Shown: positions 1 to 12,922, counted from the first letter of the stretch. The stretch: 64,000 bases of DNA from Schistosoma mansoni (GCF_000237925.1 NC_031496.1:15140589-15204588), one strand, 5' to 3'. Notes: generated by a model from the sequence alone, not told the origin. Translations and numbers: made by a program.

Positions 1-654
1 ATATTCCTATGGCTTTTATTGTATGCGATATAATGTGTTTGATGCTATTCAGAATATACTCTTATGAGCCGCATTAGCGTAAATTCGCTTTATTCTGTCA
101 CCTAAAGATGTATATGTCAGGTTTATTTTGAAGCTCATCTTCTGGAGTTGGATTTACTATCGCTAAGCTGAAAAATTAATAACGAAGCCTCATTATGTTT
201 AATATTCTTTTTTGAAGCATTCAGTATGTGTTGTTTTACGATATTTCTTACTACACTACTCTTATATGTATAGAAAAAGTTTAAAAGATACTAACCTTTA
301 AGATTATTAACATACATTCAATAATAGAAAACTTAATTATTTCAGTTATATACCAACGTACTATATTGCATCTTACTTTGCATAATGTTGTAGCATTGTT
401 ATGTTGTATAATATAGACCGTTTTATTCACATATCTTTCCATAAACTCCTCACACTGAAATCAAAAAATAAAATAATCAAATAAGTGCTAAGACCAAATA
501 AACAGTTTATGAAAGTATACTGAACACGTAATTTATAGATCACTGTTATGACAAACTTTATGTAAAAAGGATTCTTATATATATAGTTATAAAACTTGCT
601 GTTATGGTCTTTGCTAAACGATTGATGCAAAATACAGTTGCTAATTTAGATATG

Positions 655-1105
655 TTGACTTACAAGACCAAACTAATGACGCATACATCAGTACGAGAAG
701 CCTGGAGTTCTTATTGGTCCTTCTACCGTCTAGGCCTGCCTGTTAAATCAGAACGTCGATCTCAGCCTCCATGATATGAATCATATATTTCAAACATACT
801 TGTTTTATACGCAAACAAAACAGACCACACCATAAAATCGAAAATAACATTTGTACACAATCAAGACAAAAAGTGGCTCTGATTGTGAGACACTGTGACT
901 AATAGATTGGGAATATCTAAAGAATAGTAAATTATATGTTAACAGTCAATAGGCCAGATAAAAGCTTATAATGAAGGGAATATGAGTATACATATAATAT
1001 AGTTACTTAATACTGATACAGTAAGAATTTTCGTATAGTATTAGTCCAAAAGTAGATCCTAACAATTATCATTCATTTATTCTCGTCTGAACATAACACT
1101 TATGC
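655..1105 (+). repeat. LTR-like repeat, family F (fossil)
   Basis: Similar along about 450 bp to 41755-42215 and 55334-55815. Probably a fragment of an LTR; see the piece at 35060-35515 for the likely family. No coding part here. Confidence 0.5.
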
Positions 1106-1464
1106 ATACACATAGTAAAACATATCCTATCTCTTAGTAGCTCGAATAAATCTTTATAGGCTGAACTTGGAAAAGAAGCTAATAAAGAAATTTCTAACTT
1201 GATTCACTTATCCATTGTAATTCAGATATAATATTGTTATATACTTTAGTCTTATTTTAGATATCATCAAATAGTACAGGGTTTATCAGGCCTATTTTAA
1301 CGAATTGTGGTTATATTGAAATATATGAGTTCTCAAATTAAGATCAATGTGTTTTCGTGTTTTTTCTTTGAACACAGTTCCAAGAAAAAATGATTCAGGT
1401 AATTTACGAAAGTGTGATCTGAATTCTATCTTTACATGACTCCTGTAAAAAATGATCATTAGGT

Positions 1465-1683
1465 TTTTGATGTAGGTTTGTTCTCTGAGCTGAATGGTTT
1501 AATCGTGGAGCTTTCGTCGTCCTTCTGAACGACATCATCAGCACAAACTTTGGGTAGAAGTGAAGTGTTTGTGCTGATTTCGTTCAGAAGGACGATGGAA
1601 GCTCCATGACCAAACCATCCAGCTCATAGAACAAACCTACATCTAAATCACCCACCTGAGCTACAAATCTTCTCCACCATCTC
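1465..1683. mobile_element. Foldback element with hammerheads, Penelope-type terminal-repeat-like
   Basis: Two inverted arms of about 73 bp (1476-1548 and roughly 1569-1642) face each other across a short loop, followed by a tail of about 40 bp. The whole is bounded by an exact 13-bp duplication ATGATCATTAGGT (1452-1464 and 1684-1696). The minus arm is a hammerhead with an intact core; the plus arm is a decayed copy. Inverted hammerhead-bearing arms resemble the terminal repeats of Penelope-like elements. Confidence 0.7.
1476..1548 (-). ncRNA. Hammerhead ribozyme, third family, intact core
   Basis: Minus strand: stem I GTTTGT with ACAAAC, CTGATGA, stem II GTCGT/ACGAC with an 8-nt loop and one unpaired U before it, GAAA, stem III AGCT/AGCT with a long loop, then C as residue 17 at the predicted cut. 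The sequence is unlike families A and B. Confidence 0.65.
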
Positions 1684-1696
1684 ATGATCATTAGGT

Positions 1697-3318
1697 AGTT
1701 AACAAATTTTATTGAGAAAAATACATGAACATATTTCACATGAGCTAACAAAAGAAAAACATAACTTGTTTATATAAATGTATCAGTGGGAAAGGTGTCC
1801 GTTTAATGCTACCATCTGACTTAATGCATGAACATAAATCGTAAATTATATTCCTGACTATCCATTTGAAAGTGTTACTGACCAATTACTATTATTAATC
1901 ATTTTCCAGGGTCATTTAAGGAAGTGCAATAGTTAAAAATATATTAACAGCAACATCTGTTGAATGGTTATTTCTTATGTTCTCTAATTCACATTTCAGT
2001 GAACGGAATTGATCTACTTGTTCAAAAGTGTTGGTAGATTTAAACAATAGTGTTACAGTCGATGTGTTAAAATGTTAGATAATTAAAACTAAGTGTAAAA
2101 TCGTTATCATGTAGACTGAATAAATACAACAACAACCAAAAATTTAATTTACCCGATATCTGAAAAAGAAATAAAATGAACAAGTTGATCGAATAAATTG
2201 TTCAATCTTTTCATCCACTGAAGTTGAGTTCAGATATGTTTGCCATTTAGTAATAAATTGTATACACATAGAACAAGCTAAGTAAGTGAGTGAAAGATTT
2301 TGGATTAATCAGAAATTAGCTTACTGGAATTATTGTCTAATTGGTAATCAACTGTTTCTTTTGTGTTTGACATATCCACATTCTAAAATATTTAAATTTG
2401 TGAAAAAAACTAAAAAAAATTATGAAATAAAGAGACTTTAGCTTGCGATATGTATCTACAATTTGTTAAATGTCAAGTTACGTAGAAAATAGTTAAATAA
2501 TCATAGTCGAAAGTAGAAGATCACTTATTTTATTGGTTGTACAGATTAAGACATTTATCCATTTGTAAAATGAAAACTAGTTTTTCGGCAATTATCATGG
2601 CTTCCCAGCGCAACAAAAAATGACGTCCGACATCTAAGAACAAAACATTTTGATGAGAATATTGTGTAATATACATCTGAATCAAGCTTCAGTTTATTTA
2701 GATGTTAAAAACAATGTCATCAGTTGTTTTCTTAATCATGAAAAGTTATTACATCATACAACTATGTGGTAAATTCAAAACGTTTACATTTGTATTTTAG
2801 TGACCCATTATCTGACTTCAGTTGGATCATGTTATTTTCATTACCGACTTATACATATCATCAATCCTCACATATAATTATCGGCTTAGCGGGGGTTATT
2901 CAATAGCAGAATTAAATAAGCCAAACACGAAAATGAAGTTTTGAATACATGTATTTCATACAATCGTTGATCCGGACAAACGATCGAGGAAACGAAGGGA
3001 AGAGACCGAAGCGAAATGCTTCTATACCACGATATAAAACTGTTACGCAGTTCCATAACCAATATGGAAATAGATCTTACAGGTACAGAGATAAAAGAAA
3101 TTCCGCTTAGTTTAGCTACTGATGATATAGAATACAGTTAAACAAATGATAATAATATTAAACAGTTTTGATTAGTTTTGAGATATTTCTCCAAGCTTTT
3201 TCAAATTCAAAAGACACTTCAGTACCATAAGTCGGGCTACTTACTACACGTAATAACTAACGATTTATAATTGTTTGCAATATTTGCTACATTGATACTC
3301 GTTGAAATCTTATTGTTT
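1697..3318. other. No gene seen
   Basis: AT-rich DNA without convincing exons. A minor repeat at about 2880-3010 is shared in reverse with 13755-13905. Confidence 0.6.
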
Positions 3319-3331
3319 ATCTAAGTATAAT

Positions 3332-3925
3332 ATTTTCATAGTTGAAATCATGAGTCAATTGAAGCTAGACCACCATGGAAAATCTGGAAGCACTGGACGG
3401 CCTTTTCGTCCTATTGTAGGACTCCTTAGTGGCAATGCGCATACACGATCCCACCTCGCGAGATTCCAACCAGGACCTACCAGTCTCGCGCCAGAGCACT
3501 TAACCGATAGACCACTGAGCCGGTATCCAACGGTGTTAATGTCTAACTTCAACCAATCCACGAAGTTTGAGCAACCTTTCACCAATTGTCTTCAGTGAGT
3601 TGATATCTTTACAACAGACTTGGTTGAACTCCACTGGTCACTGCTTCCCACTAGAACTCAAGGAAATATCTATTGAAGTCAGTCACTAGTGAGCATATGA
3701 TTATAAATCAGAAGGGAATTTTGTGGAGGTTTTAGTAATTTTATAGTTTAAATCATTAGTAAATTGAAGCTAGACCACCATGGATCGTGGATGCGCACTT
3801 CTGAAGAGTCCCACAATAGGACAAAACGGTCGTCCAGTGCTTCCAGGTTTTCCATGGTGGTCTAGTTTCAATTGACTCATGATTCCAACTATGAAAATAC
3901 TGAAATCTCCACAAAACCCCTTTTG
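3332..3925. mobile_element. Family B inverted-pair composite with 13-bp TSD
   Basis: A minus-strand unit (to about 3775) is followed by a plus-strand end fragment (about 3778-3925). Both outer ends are the same family tail, so the ends are inverted repeats of about 110 bp. The exact duplication ATCTAAGTATAAT at 3319-3331 and 3926-3938 shows one insertion. Both hammerheads carry core changes (CTAAGGA; AAAA for GAAA). Confidence 0.85.
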
Positions 3926-4754
3926 ATCTAAGTATAATGTATTGAAAATTTAATGATATATTTGTTTATTCGAAGAAAAGTGATTATCAAAGGATCATTA
4001 TTAATTATTATTTATTATTTTACAGTCGTTTGATTATTCACTGAAAACCCTACATGTTTTAAAATACGGGACACTGATGTTTTGATATGGAAAATCCAAT
4101 AATGAAGATGCTTGAATAGGTTATGATTATTACTATTTTTTAATGCTTATAAATATATATAGTAACTGTTATCAAAATGGTTTACCTTGACAGAGTAGGA
4201 CAAAGCGACTCCAACTTGAAGGAAAGAAGAAAAACAACAATTAATTATTATTCAATTTCAAAATATGCATAATCATACTTATCACCGTAATTATAACACA
4301 GATGAAGTATTTCATGATGCCACAAAATAGGTTTCTATATTTTGTATGAAATAAAACTGACATTTATATTAACATGGAATCGTTCATGTCACATTATTCA
4401 ATATTATTACACACCATATAGAGATTAAAGTTCAATCTGCTTCACTTCTATATCAGGTAATGTATTTTGATACTTAATAAGTTGTTTATTATATTTAATT
4501 TATATTTTATGTACTAATATGTTTACAGTTAATTCAAGTGTTTCGTAGGCAGATAAAAAAAGGGTCAATGTTTCGCTTAAAATGTTTTTAAATAAAAACA
4601 AATATTTCTACATGATCTGATCACAGCTTATCTGATCGAATTTCTGTGACGAAGATGTTTGATGAATAGAAAAATCATATAACAATAATGTTTCCATCAT
4701 TTAAAATGGTGAACACCAAAGTTCACTACATGAACGCATGACAGTATTGTAGTG

Positions 4755-5035
4755 AACGAGAAGATAGTAGGGAACAACCGAACGTATCTTAATATAACAT
4801 TACAGAATCTCTTAGCAAAATCTGAGAACCATACAGTAATACTTCATATGTAAAATATCCACCAATTTTCTCGGACTCCGTTGCTCCTTTGTTTCCACAC
4901 TAATCACTCTCTGTTCTCGTCCTCTTCTGTTCGATCTTCTCAACCATCTACTGCCACGCATTCCACTTTCGATTGGTGATACATACTACTCATATCTGTC
5001 GACATCAGTAGCGAAAACCATAGTATCAGTTTCAT
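4755..5035 (+). repeat. Family C dispersed repeat
   Basis: About 280 bp starting GTAGTGAACGAGAAG and ending near ATATCTGTCGACATCAGTAG. It recurs at 17343-17465, 27978-28565, 33860-34015 and 47925-48205. Class unknown; no coding sequence seen. Confidence 0.7.
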
Positions 5036-5469
5036 CATTAATGAATTAATCAACACGGTAAAAGTTCAATCATTTAAGTTGTCAGGATATTCTCAACATA
5101 TAACTTTTATACCTTGAATCATTAATCTATGATATTTAATAATTGATGAATAACATCATGATTATTATTCTGAAGATGACAGTTTCAGTTAAAATAAGAA
5201 GACGCTTATGTAGTTATTATAGTTAATTTTGAGGGAAACTCCTAGAATGAACTGTGTTGAAACAAAATGAAATAGATGAGCTTGAAGAAAAGTCTATAAT
5301 AATATTACTTAAACTGAGAGATGTCAAAGTAATCAAATAACTCCTTAGATCAGGTCACTGTCAAAATCATCTTTATGTTAAGATATGGGTAAGAGAAATG
5401 ACCTGCGCATTGATAAATACTCAAAAATGTATTCTAGAAATGATCGAGAACGACATGTTCTAATAAAGT

Positions 5470-5835
5470 AGTGGTTTGATGGTAATCCCATGAACTATTG
5501 GAGTTTTATACGGAATTATGAAAACTGTTTCGGTGAAATTGTTGGATGCCAAACTAGGTTAAGCTATTCGATTCAGTATTGAGACGATAAAGCCAAGGCT
5601 ACTATTTTTTATTGTTCCTTGCTCATACCAGAAGGCTATCGTAAGGCGTTAGAGCTTTTCGAGGAAGCGTTTGGTCAGAAGCACATCGTAGCCCATGCAT
5701 TTATAGATAAGATGCTGAACACTCCTGGTATAAAGGGGACGCATCCAGATAATTTAAGAAAACCGTATAGTCAGATGCAGAGCAGTAAGCAGATGAACTA
5801 TTTATCCGATCTAAATTCCACTACGACTATCAAGA
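5470..5835 (+). mobile_element. BEL/Pao LTR retroelement gag fragment (fossil)
   Basis: Contains a peptide YRKALELFEEAFGQK and downstream residues that match the gag-like region of BEL/Pao elements (Sinbad is the schistosome example). Only a piece of the element is present; broken and old. Confidence 0.6.
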
Positions 5836-5905
5836 GTATAGATGGAGAATACTGGTGGGTAGCCTATGCTCCTCCACGGGGTTAACAGGCGTGAGTGAGT
5901 AAGTA
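5836..5905 (+). mobile_element. SR2-like (RTE) LINE, extreme 3' end
   Basis: Codes for VAYAPPRG and ends in GTGAGTGAGTAAGTAA. Other SR2-like 3' ends in this window (38978, 37165, 43493) share the CTCCACGAGGGGTAACAG-type motif. It abuts the BEL/Pao fragment, apparently as a later insertion. Confidence 0.6.
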
Positions 5906-7950
5906 ATTCACTTGTCTATAACAGGGTCTAGTATCTCACTGCAAACAAATAAATCACTAAGAGGTAAGTCTGGCAGATTATATTGACCCCATTAATCCAC
6001 TGCTATTTAAAATAAACTGAAAACACTTTCTTAAAAGCTGACAAATACCAGATTTTGATGACAACTTTTGATGAAATTCGCGTGTACTTGATAAAGGGTT
6101 ACACTGAAAAGATAAGAAAAATGGGGTCTTTCCATTTTTTTAATTGTTACGAAATTTTTATTTTTCGCGGGTACGATTCTTATTACATTTCCTCTCAGTC
6201 TACATCATTAATTTAAACACTTCCTATTTTATTCATTGACTTAATTACAACCCACCTGTCCATGATACAGACACCATCCACTCAATGTTTTTTATTTTTG
6301 TCTTAAAAACGTAAGATGTATTAACAAATTACTTTCTCTTTTCTACTGAGCTTGTGACAGAATGTGCTTTGGTCAATTTTATACAGATGACTTTGACTTT
6401 CTCTCCACAAGATTCTATCATTAATTGATTGTTAAAATTAAAGGTAATATAATTTACTACGGTGTCAAGCGACAACAAAATCCAAGGTGTGTTTCTCGTC
6501 TTACATGACATTTCCCAGCTGTGTGTATCAATATAACAGCGTTAATATTCATACAAAAATGGTTTCCAAAAACAATGAATCGTCCAATGAATTACTATGT
6601 CCAGATGAACAGCTATTTGTTTAAAGTGTGGGATGATAATTTTCAGCTGATATTTGTTTAATCTTGATTATGAAGAGTACGGAAATAAAAACAAGTAAGA
6701 ATAACTTTGTCGCACATCTTTATGATCACAATTTTACTTACAATTATATTCGTAACAAGTATTTCATTATACCTTAAGTATTTATCGAGATGTGTTTAGC
6801 AAATAAACAGAATATTAAGAAACCAGATGCTTTGCAAATAAATTACTTAGAACAATATAACATGATAATATCCTCCCACTGTATTCGACTTTACTTGGTA
6901 TCCTATAAACAGGTACTCCATCAACGGTAACCGTTGTGACTAACAAAATCAACCATCTTAGATTATGTTAATAATAATGGTCTCGTTTAAGTCATATTGA
7001 TTCCGTTAGGTTAAAACTAATAGAACTTAATGCTTTCAAACTGTAAGACGTTATGAAGAATATAGTTTCTTCATAAAAAGCTAAATCGATTTCTTATTAT
7101 TAACTAAAATATTATTCGGATATCATGAGGTTGAATGTTTTGAATAAACACTTTATAAAAACTTAAAACGGTTTTAGACCAAACTGGTGACGTCGGTGAA
7201 CAACCTTCACGTATTTGTTTCTTGTGTGAGTCATACAGGATAAACATAGTTTGTTCATTGAATAATGTCTCATCCTCTTCCAGAAGAAAGAAATCAAAAG
7301 ATACCTTGATTGATACATCGCAAAACTCTTTATGTATAACTTAAAAATATGAAACATTTCAAATTTGGATACATTTAGAAATTACTACACGGTTAAAAAC
7401 AAAATGCATCTAGTTGTTACTCATTGTTCATTATTGTTCATATGAGTTGAGAAGTTGGAAAGAAGTTGAACACCATAACAATAGAAAATTAGTATCAAAT
7501 AGCCTTTTATATATGATCAAACAGATCATGAGGACAGAAGAGGGTATAGTGAGCTGATAGACACATATTGAGATAATATAGATTATAAATAAATTGGTCA
7601 CGATAGATAAAAACGATGACATTAAATAAAGTGCCGAAAACAGACAGACGAACAAGTTAAGTTTCTCTCATTCTGATTATTTAATTTCTGAATCACCTGC
7701 TTTTCTACTATGCGAATATTCTGATACATTTGACTGACATGCATTCAGAACAACAGATATAAACGAACAGTATTATTTTCGATTAGATCTTCATCAGACT
7801 TTAATATACGGTAATATTTATAAGCATTTATATGCTATAAGGAAAATCTTTACATTTAATTTCATAATATACTTGGACTAATATACTAGTGTAGAAAGCT
7901 TTTAACTATTGATGAGCTCAATACCAAATATGGAAACAGGAAATATTATC
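5906..7950. other. No gene seen
   Basis: AT-rich, only short chance frames; no repeat shared with the rest of the window was recognised. Confidence 0.55.
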
Positions 7951-8075
7951 ATAAATAGTTTATTTTGTTCCTACTCTATCCTTTGAAGAGTTGAGACGAG
8001 ATCTAGAGTACCATATCTGGAAAAATGTGTTATTGACAGCATTAGTCGAATTATTTTGCAAAAAAAAGTGTCCCA

Positions 8076-8079
<4 letters not shown>

Positions 8080-8142
<63 letters not shown>
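8080..8142. repeat. Compound microsatellite (CT)n(TA)n
   Basis: About 14 CT units run directly into about 18 TA units. Confidence 0.95.
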
Positions 8143-8144
<2 letters not shown>

Positions 8145-8174
8145 ACATAGTATTTCTTAAATTCATTTGATATT

Positions 8175-8518
8175 GTTTGTTTGAATCTCTCAATTGATAT
8201 TTAGGACTGAAATTGATCAGTCACTTGTTGGCACTTGTACATCCTGTGCAGATTGCCTCGATATCGCTTTAAGTTATAAGCATTATAAGAAAAGATGGAT
8301 ATTGACTAGTAATGAAATCCAGGACGTGAGTTTCGTCCTATTTGGGACTCATGAGCTGGAAAATTCAATGGTGCTTGTAACGAACATCACTGGGTTCGAG
8401 TTCCATAGTGAACGCCAACTATTGGATGCAGGCACATTCACCTTAAAAGTCTCAATGCGTGTCCTGGATTCCACTGTTAGTCACTATACATCTTTGCTTA
8501 TAGTGCTTCTTAGTAGGT
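8175..8518. repeat. Family A SINE, inverted pair
   Basis: A minus-strand 5' part (TAGGACTGAAATTGATCAGT side) up to about 8350 is joined to a plus-strand part with B box GGTTCGAGTTC and the family end CCACTGTTAGTCACTATACA. The ribozyme segments are decayed. Confidence 0.7.
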
Positions 8519-10854
8519 ATCTCTTTCAGTCTCACTTTAAAAGTGAACTATATATTTTACAATTTTTTGAACATTGATTTTGCAGTATATTGAGAGTTAT
8601 CTATTTCCGTTCTAATCAGCAGATGTAGCTGACCATTTAGGCTGATGAAGGATACTTGCAATGACTTTAAAACATTGAGTGACTATATAGATAACGTTAT
8701 ATTTTCTAATCTTAGCACTTCTTGGGTAGATGACCAATTTCACTTTCGTAACTAACACGTAGTTTCATAACCATTAAAGCAACTTTCATTTTGTTCATCA
8801 ATTGACATACAATAACAGAGTCTGTAAGTACAAAGCTAACAAATTTATTTTTTTACAGAATTTTCAAAGGATAACAATCAAGTTACTTTGTGTCGGTAAA
8901 ACTGGTTAAAATAGCCATAAATAACTATTCGTCAAGCCATTAATTACACAAATGAATGATCTGGAAAAAAGAAATGTATTAATTAATCTCATTAACTATT
9001 ATACCAGTTCACGTATTAGCAACGAATGTATAATCGCAGAAAAATATGGAGTATTTCAAAGCCGTTTCATTTAGGTTTTCAACTCATCAACACTATGGAT
9101 CCTATGTCTTATTCATAATTAAACCTCGAGTTCTCAGGTTTTTGTATGGTGACAATGTCGTTTGGTTACTTGCTCGAAATTTGCTGATTTGCATTTTGAG
9201 ATTCAGGGATTTAACGATACTTGTCAGCCGTCGTCTAGTATTATCGAGATGCCATAGTTTCATCCTCTGTTTGTCTGACATCTATAGACATGGTTTCTTT
9301 ACAACTGATGTAAACTATTAATGATAACATATTTCGAAGTAAAGAAATACTTCATGAAAGCCATTTTAGTAAATAATTCGTAAGTTTAGAACCACTCTGT
9401 TGGTTAACTATTTCGGGGTAGAGTTACAAATTAAGGCTACCGTAAACTCTCAAGCATTCAAACATGGAACAGTTATTTAAACCTACTCGACAGAATGAAG
9501 TGGAATTTGTAGAATGAATAACTTCAGCTGCATTCCAAACATATTCTGTGATCAAAGCTGAACACTAAAAGTAAGAAAATTTAAAGTTAATTTCCATGTT
9601 TCTCAATAAATAAAAGTCGAATAGCCCAAAGATAACATTATTGACGGATGCTTTGCGGTTTAATAATGTTTGCCAGTGAAAAACTTGGGTCTACTTATTC
9701 AAATGATGATCTTAGCCTACCTAAAATTCAATTTGTTCGGTCTTATTGAAATTATTTATTGATTACGAATAAATAGATGAGAATTGACAAAATCATATAA
9801 GTTCCTGGTTTATGAGTGTAAAATATATAAAACCTTGTCAACAAGTTTTGAACCTTCTAAAGCATCAAGCGTTTAGTTGCCTACGTTTGTTACTATATTC
9901 TTTTTATAGATCGAATTACAGTTATAGTATCGTTGTTGAAATTTTCGTCTAAGCAAACTTGTGGAAGCGGCTCATTGAAATGTTTCTTCGACTATAATTT
10001 TTGATGATACATTCAACGACTTTTTGATAGTAGATTTGATTTTACGTAACTCAAAGTAGCGATGAATTCAGTTATAGATCAATGTATTGTCATAATGAAC
10101 ATTGGTTAGTAGTAGTTTTTGGCTGAATCAACAAAGTGTTCAATGTAGTCCAAAGTTAATTCATTTAAAATACAATTGAAGCTGAAATCACAATATACCA
10201 TTATTTTTTAATTTTGTCAATAATCAGTTTCCAGAAAGTATTTGATTTCATTGCAAAGAAGTCTACATATAAACCAAATATTCATAACTTACTGTAATGT
10301 TGTAACTTCCAGTTAGCTTACACATTGCTTCAATCCAACTTGCCGTTGTTTGACTTTCAATTTTATTGATTATAGTTGATTGTAAATACCCCATTGTCAA
10401 CTGGCATTTTCTACACACTTTACAATATGTAGAGAAAATGTATTGTATCTTACACTCTATGGTATTTGTTTTATCAAGTGAATTATTTCTGTAATGGAGT
10501 GTGAATCTTTCGGTAATCTGAAATAGTAGAAGCAGTATTGATTGATGATGTAATTCACATGAGAATAAAGATTATCGGCCGCTCGCCTTACCTATTATAA
10601 AATGAAAAGTTGTATATATTAATACATATAATTACTATTTATTTGTTGTTTCCATAGATTTTCTATGTTTCCTATTTTACCCTATCTTCAATCTTTTGAA
10701 TAACTTTTTTCATTTATTAAACAATCAAATGGTAAATTGAATTTCAATTAACATTTAAATTCATCCGAACAGTTTTAGGGAAATATTTCAATTTTTGAGG
10801 ACTATGTAGTAATATTAGATGAAGAATGAAAATTGATGGAAGACTTATCAGGAG
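8519..10854. other. No gene seen
   Basis: AT-rich. The 91-codon frame at 9046-9321 has no splice context or recognised similarity. Confidence 0.5.
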
Positions 10855-11222
10855 TTTTTTGTGGATATAATAGTAATTTCAATAGTTGAGATCATGAATC
10901 AATTGAAGCTAGATCACCATGAAAAACCTGGAAGTACTGGATGGCCGTTTCCTTCTATTGTGGGACTCCTCAGAAGTGCGCATCCACGATCTCTCCTCGA
11001 GAGACTAGAACTCAGGACCTGTCGATCTCGCGCGCGAGCGCTTACTCTCTAGAACCACTGAGCCGGCATCCAACGGTGTTAATGCCAAACTTCAAGGAAT
11101 CCACGAAATTGAGCAACCGTCCATCATTGACTTCAGTGAGTTACAATCTCACAACAGACCCGGTTGAACTCCACTAATGTTTGCTTCTCACTAGAACTTC
11201 AGGAAATACCTCCTGAAGACTA
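10855..11222 (-). repeat. Family B element, single minus-strand copy
   Basis: Near full-length unit. The hammerhead keeps CTGAGGA and GAAA but stem II is disrupted. Open frames across it are only repeat sequence. Confidence 0.8.
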
Positions 11223-11960
11223 CTAGTCAAATTTCTTATTGTGACTCTGAACTTCTTGATAATGTTTATTTATGACTAATGATAAATAAAAATGAAAACA
11301 TTTTCTAATTTGAACTGAATTACTTATGTAATTTGCATGATTACCTCGTTCTATTTTAAAGAACAGATTCAAACACAGTAAATGAAGTTACAATACATAA
11401 GTAGATATACAAAATACTGTTAAGTTTCATTCACCATTCATTCCAAGTCTTACCTAGATATTCTACCTCTACAGAATGAATTACATTTAAGTCAAAAATA
11501 ATTTCAAAGTTTTTTTCTTCAACAATGCAATTTAATGAATAAATCATCAAAAATTAAATAGCTTTATTGTAGTTTACGTGTGTTCCAAAACTCTACGGAA
11601 TAGAAAACTATGTTATCAGTATTTTAATCAGCTTTGGAAACTCTCTAACGATTCGTTTATAAAGCAACAAATGAAATATCATTTTGTATTAGACTCCACA
11701 GATGAATTGTTGATAAAATTTATAAATGAACAATAATTCTAATTTCACTGTTAGTATTTTACAAGTATTTCATCAAAAGAAGAATTATAAGCAAAAATAG
11801 ATAGTGGCCAGCAGTGGAATCGAAGACGCACGTTTCTTCCTAGTTAGGACTCAACAGCCGGCTATCAGGACCCAGTAGGTAAATCAATAACGCAATGGAG
11901 TTTGAATAGAACGGTACTGAGTCCAAGCCCCACAGTGAATATCATCTCTGAGATCCAAGT

Positions 11961-12010
11961 ATATCCAGCTGACGAGGCCCAAATGGGACGAAAAACACAT
12001 CCTGTATTCC
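11961..12010 (+). ncRNA. Hammerhead ribozyme, family A, nearly intact
   Basis: CTGACGA and GAAA are intact. Stem II is G-CCC/GGG-C with one mismatch, the cleavage triplet is ATC, and stem I has one mismatch. Confidence 0.6.
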
Positions 12011-12097
12011 ACTGCTAGCCAATATCCATATTTGTTGGTAATTTTATAGTTAAGATCATGAGTCAATTGAGGCTAGACCACCATCGAAAACCTGGAA

Positions 12098-12143
12098 GCA
12101 CTGGACGGCCGTTTCGTCCTATTATGGGACTCCTCAGAAGTGC
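12098..12143 (-). ncRNA. Hammerhead ribozyme, family B, intact core
   Basis: Minus strand: CTGAGGA, stem II GTCC/GGAC, GAAAC, stem III ACGGCCGT and GTC. Stem I pairs GCACT with AGTGC; the pair next to the core is a T-C mismatch. Confidence 0.7.
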
Positions 12144-12536
12144 GCATCCACGAGCCCGCTCTCGCGAGATTCGAACCCAGGACCTACCAGTCTCGAGCCG
12201 GAGCCCTTAACCGATAGACCACTGAGCTGGCATCCAACGGTGTTAATGTCTAACCTCAACCAATCCACGAAATTGCGCAACCAACTTCCAATGTACTGAG
12301 GTAGATACCTGTCTCTACCTGACATGGATTAGCTCCACTGGCCACGACTTCTCACTAGAACTCCAGGAATTACCTCAAGGAGCCAGTCACTAGTGAGCAT
12401 ATGATCATTATCACAAGGGTTTTGTTTGTGGAGATTTAGTAATTTTATAGTTAGTTAGTGGTCTAGCTTCAATTGACTGATGATGAGAAATGTCGATGCT
12501 GTGTCCGGTGTCGAGTAAATGCCGAGCTATCGCACT

Positions 12537-12736
12537 NNNNNNNNNNNNNNNNNNNNNNNNNNNNNNNNNNNNNNNNNNNNNNNNNNNNNNNNNNNNNNNN
12601 NNNNNNNNNNNNNNNNNNNNNNNNNNNNNNNNNNNNNNNNNNNNNNNNNNNNNNNNNNNNNNNNNNNNNNNNNNNNNNNNNNNNNNNNNNNNNNNNNNNN
12701 NNNNNNNNNNNNNNNNNNNNNNNNNNNNNNNNNNNN
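12537..12736. other. Assembly gap (200 N)
   Basis: Exactly 200 N. It lies between inverted B arms, where a foldback would hinder assembly; the true length is unknown. Confidence 1.
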
Positions 12737-12922
12737 ATTGACTCATGATCTTAACTATAAAATTACTAAATCTCCACAAAAACCCCCCTTGTGATTTGTT
12801 GGTAATGTTTGCGAATCAAGGCTATATCGAGGCAATACGCATATTATGCACATAAGCCAACAAGAGATTGATCAATTTCAGTTCTAAACATCAATGAGAA
12901 GATTCAAACAAACAATACTAAG

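Larger units (their letters stand above)
12043..12793. mobile_element. Family B composite with Penelope-like fragment and assembly gap
   Basis: Flanked by the exact 13-bp duplication ATTTGTTGGTAAT (12030-12042 and 12794-12806). A minus-strand B unit is followed by a plus-strand B tail (12462-12482), a minus-strand stretch coding SAIARHLLDTGHSIDIS (Penelope-like GIY-YIG region), the gap, and another plus-strand B tail. This physically links the B arms to a Penelope-like element. Confidence 0.78.
11796..12922 (+). repeat. Family A SINE split by a family B insertion
   Basis: The plus-strand A unit runs 11796-12042 and resumes at 12807. Between lies the B composite. The A tail ends at ACAAACAATACTAAGTG. 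Confidence 0.8.

Noticed and set aside
3302-3598. 98-codon open frame on the plus strand
   Set aside because: It lies wholly in a family B repeat; the same peptides (LKLDHHGK) recur in other copies.
12411-12794. Open frames across 12411-12794 on both strands
   Set aside because: They are mostly the 200 N of the gap.
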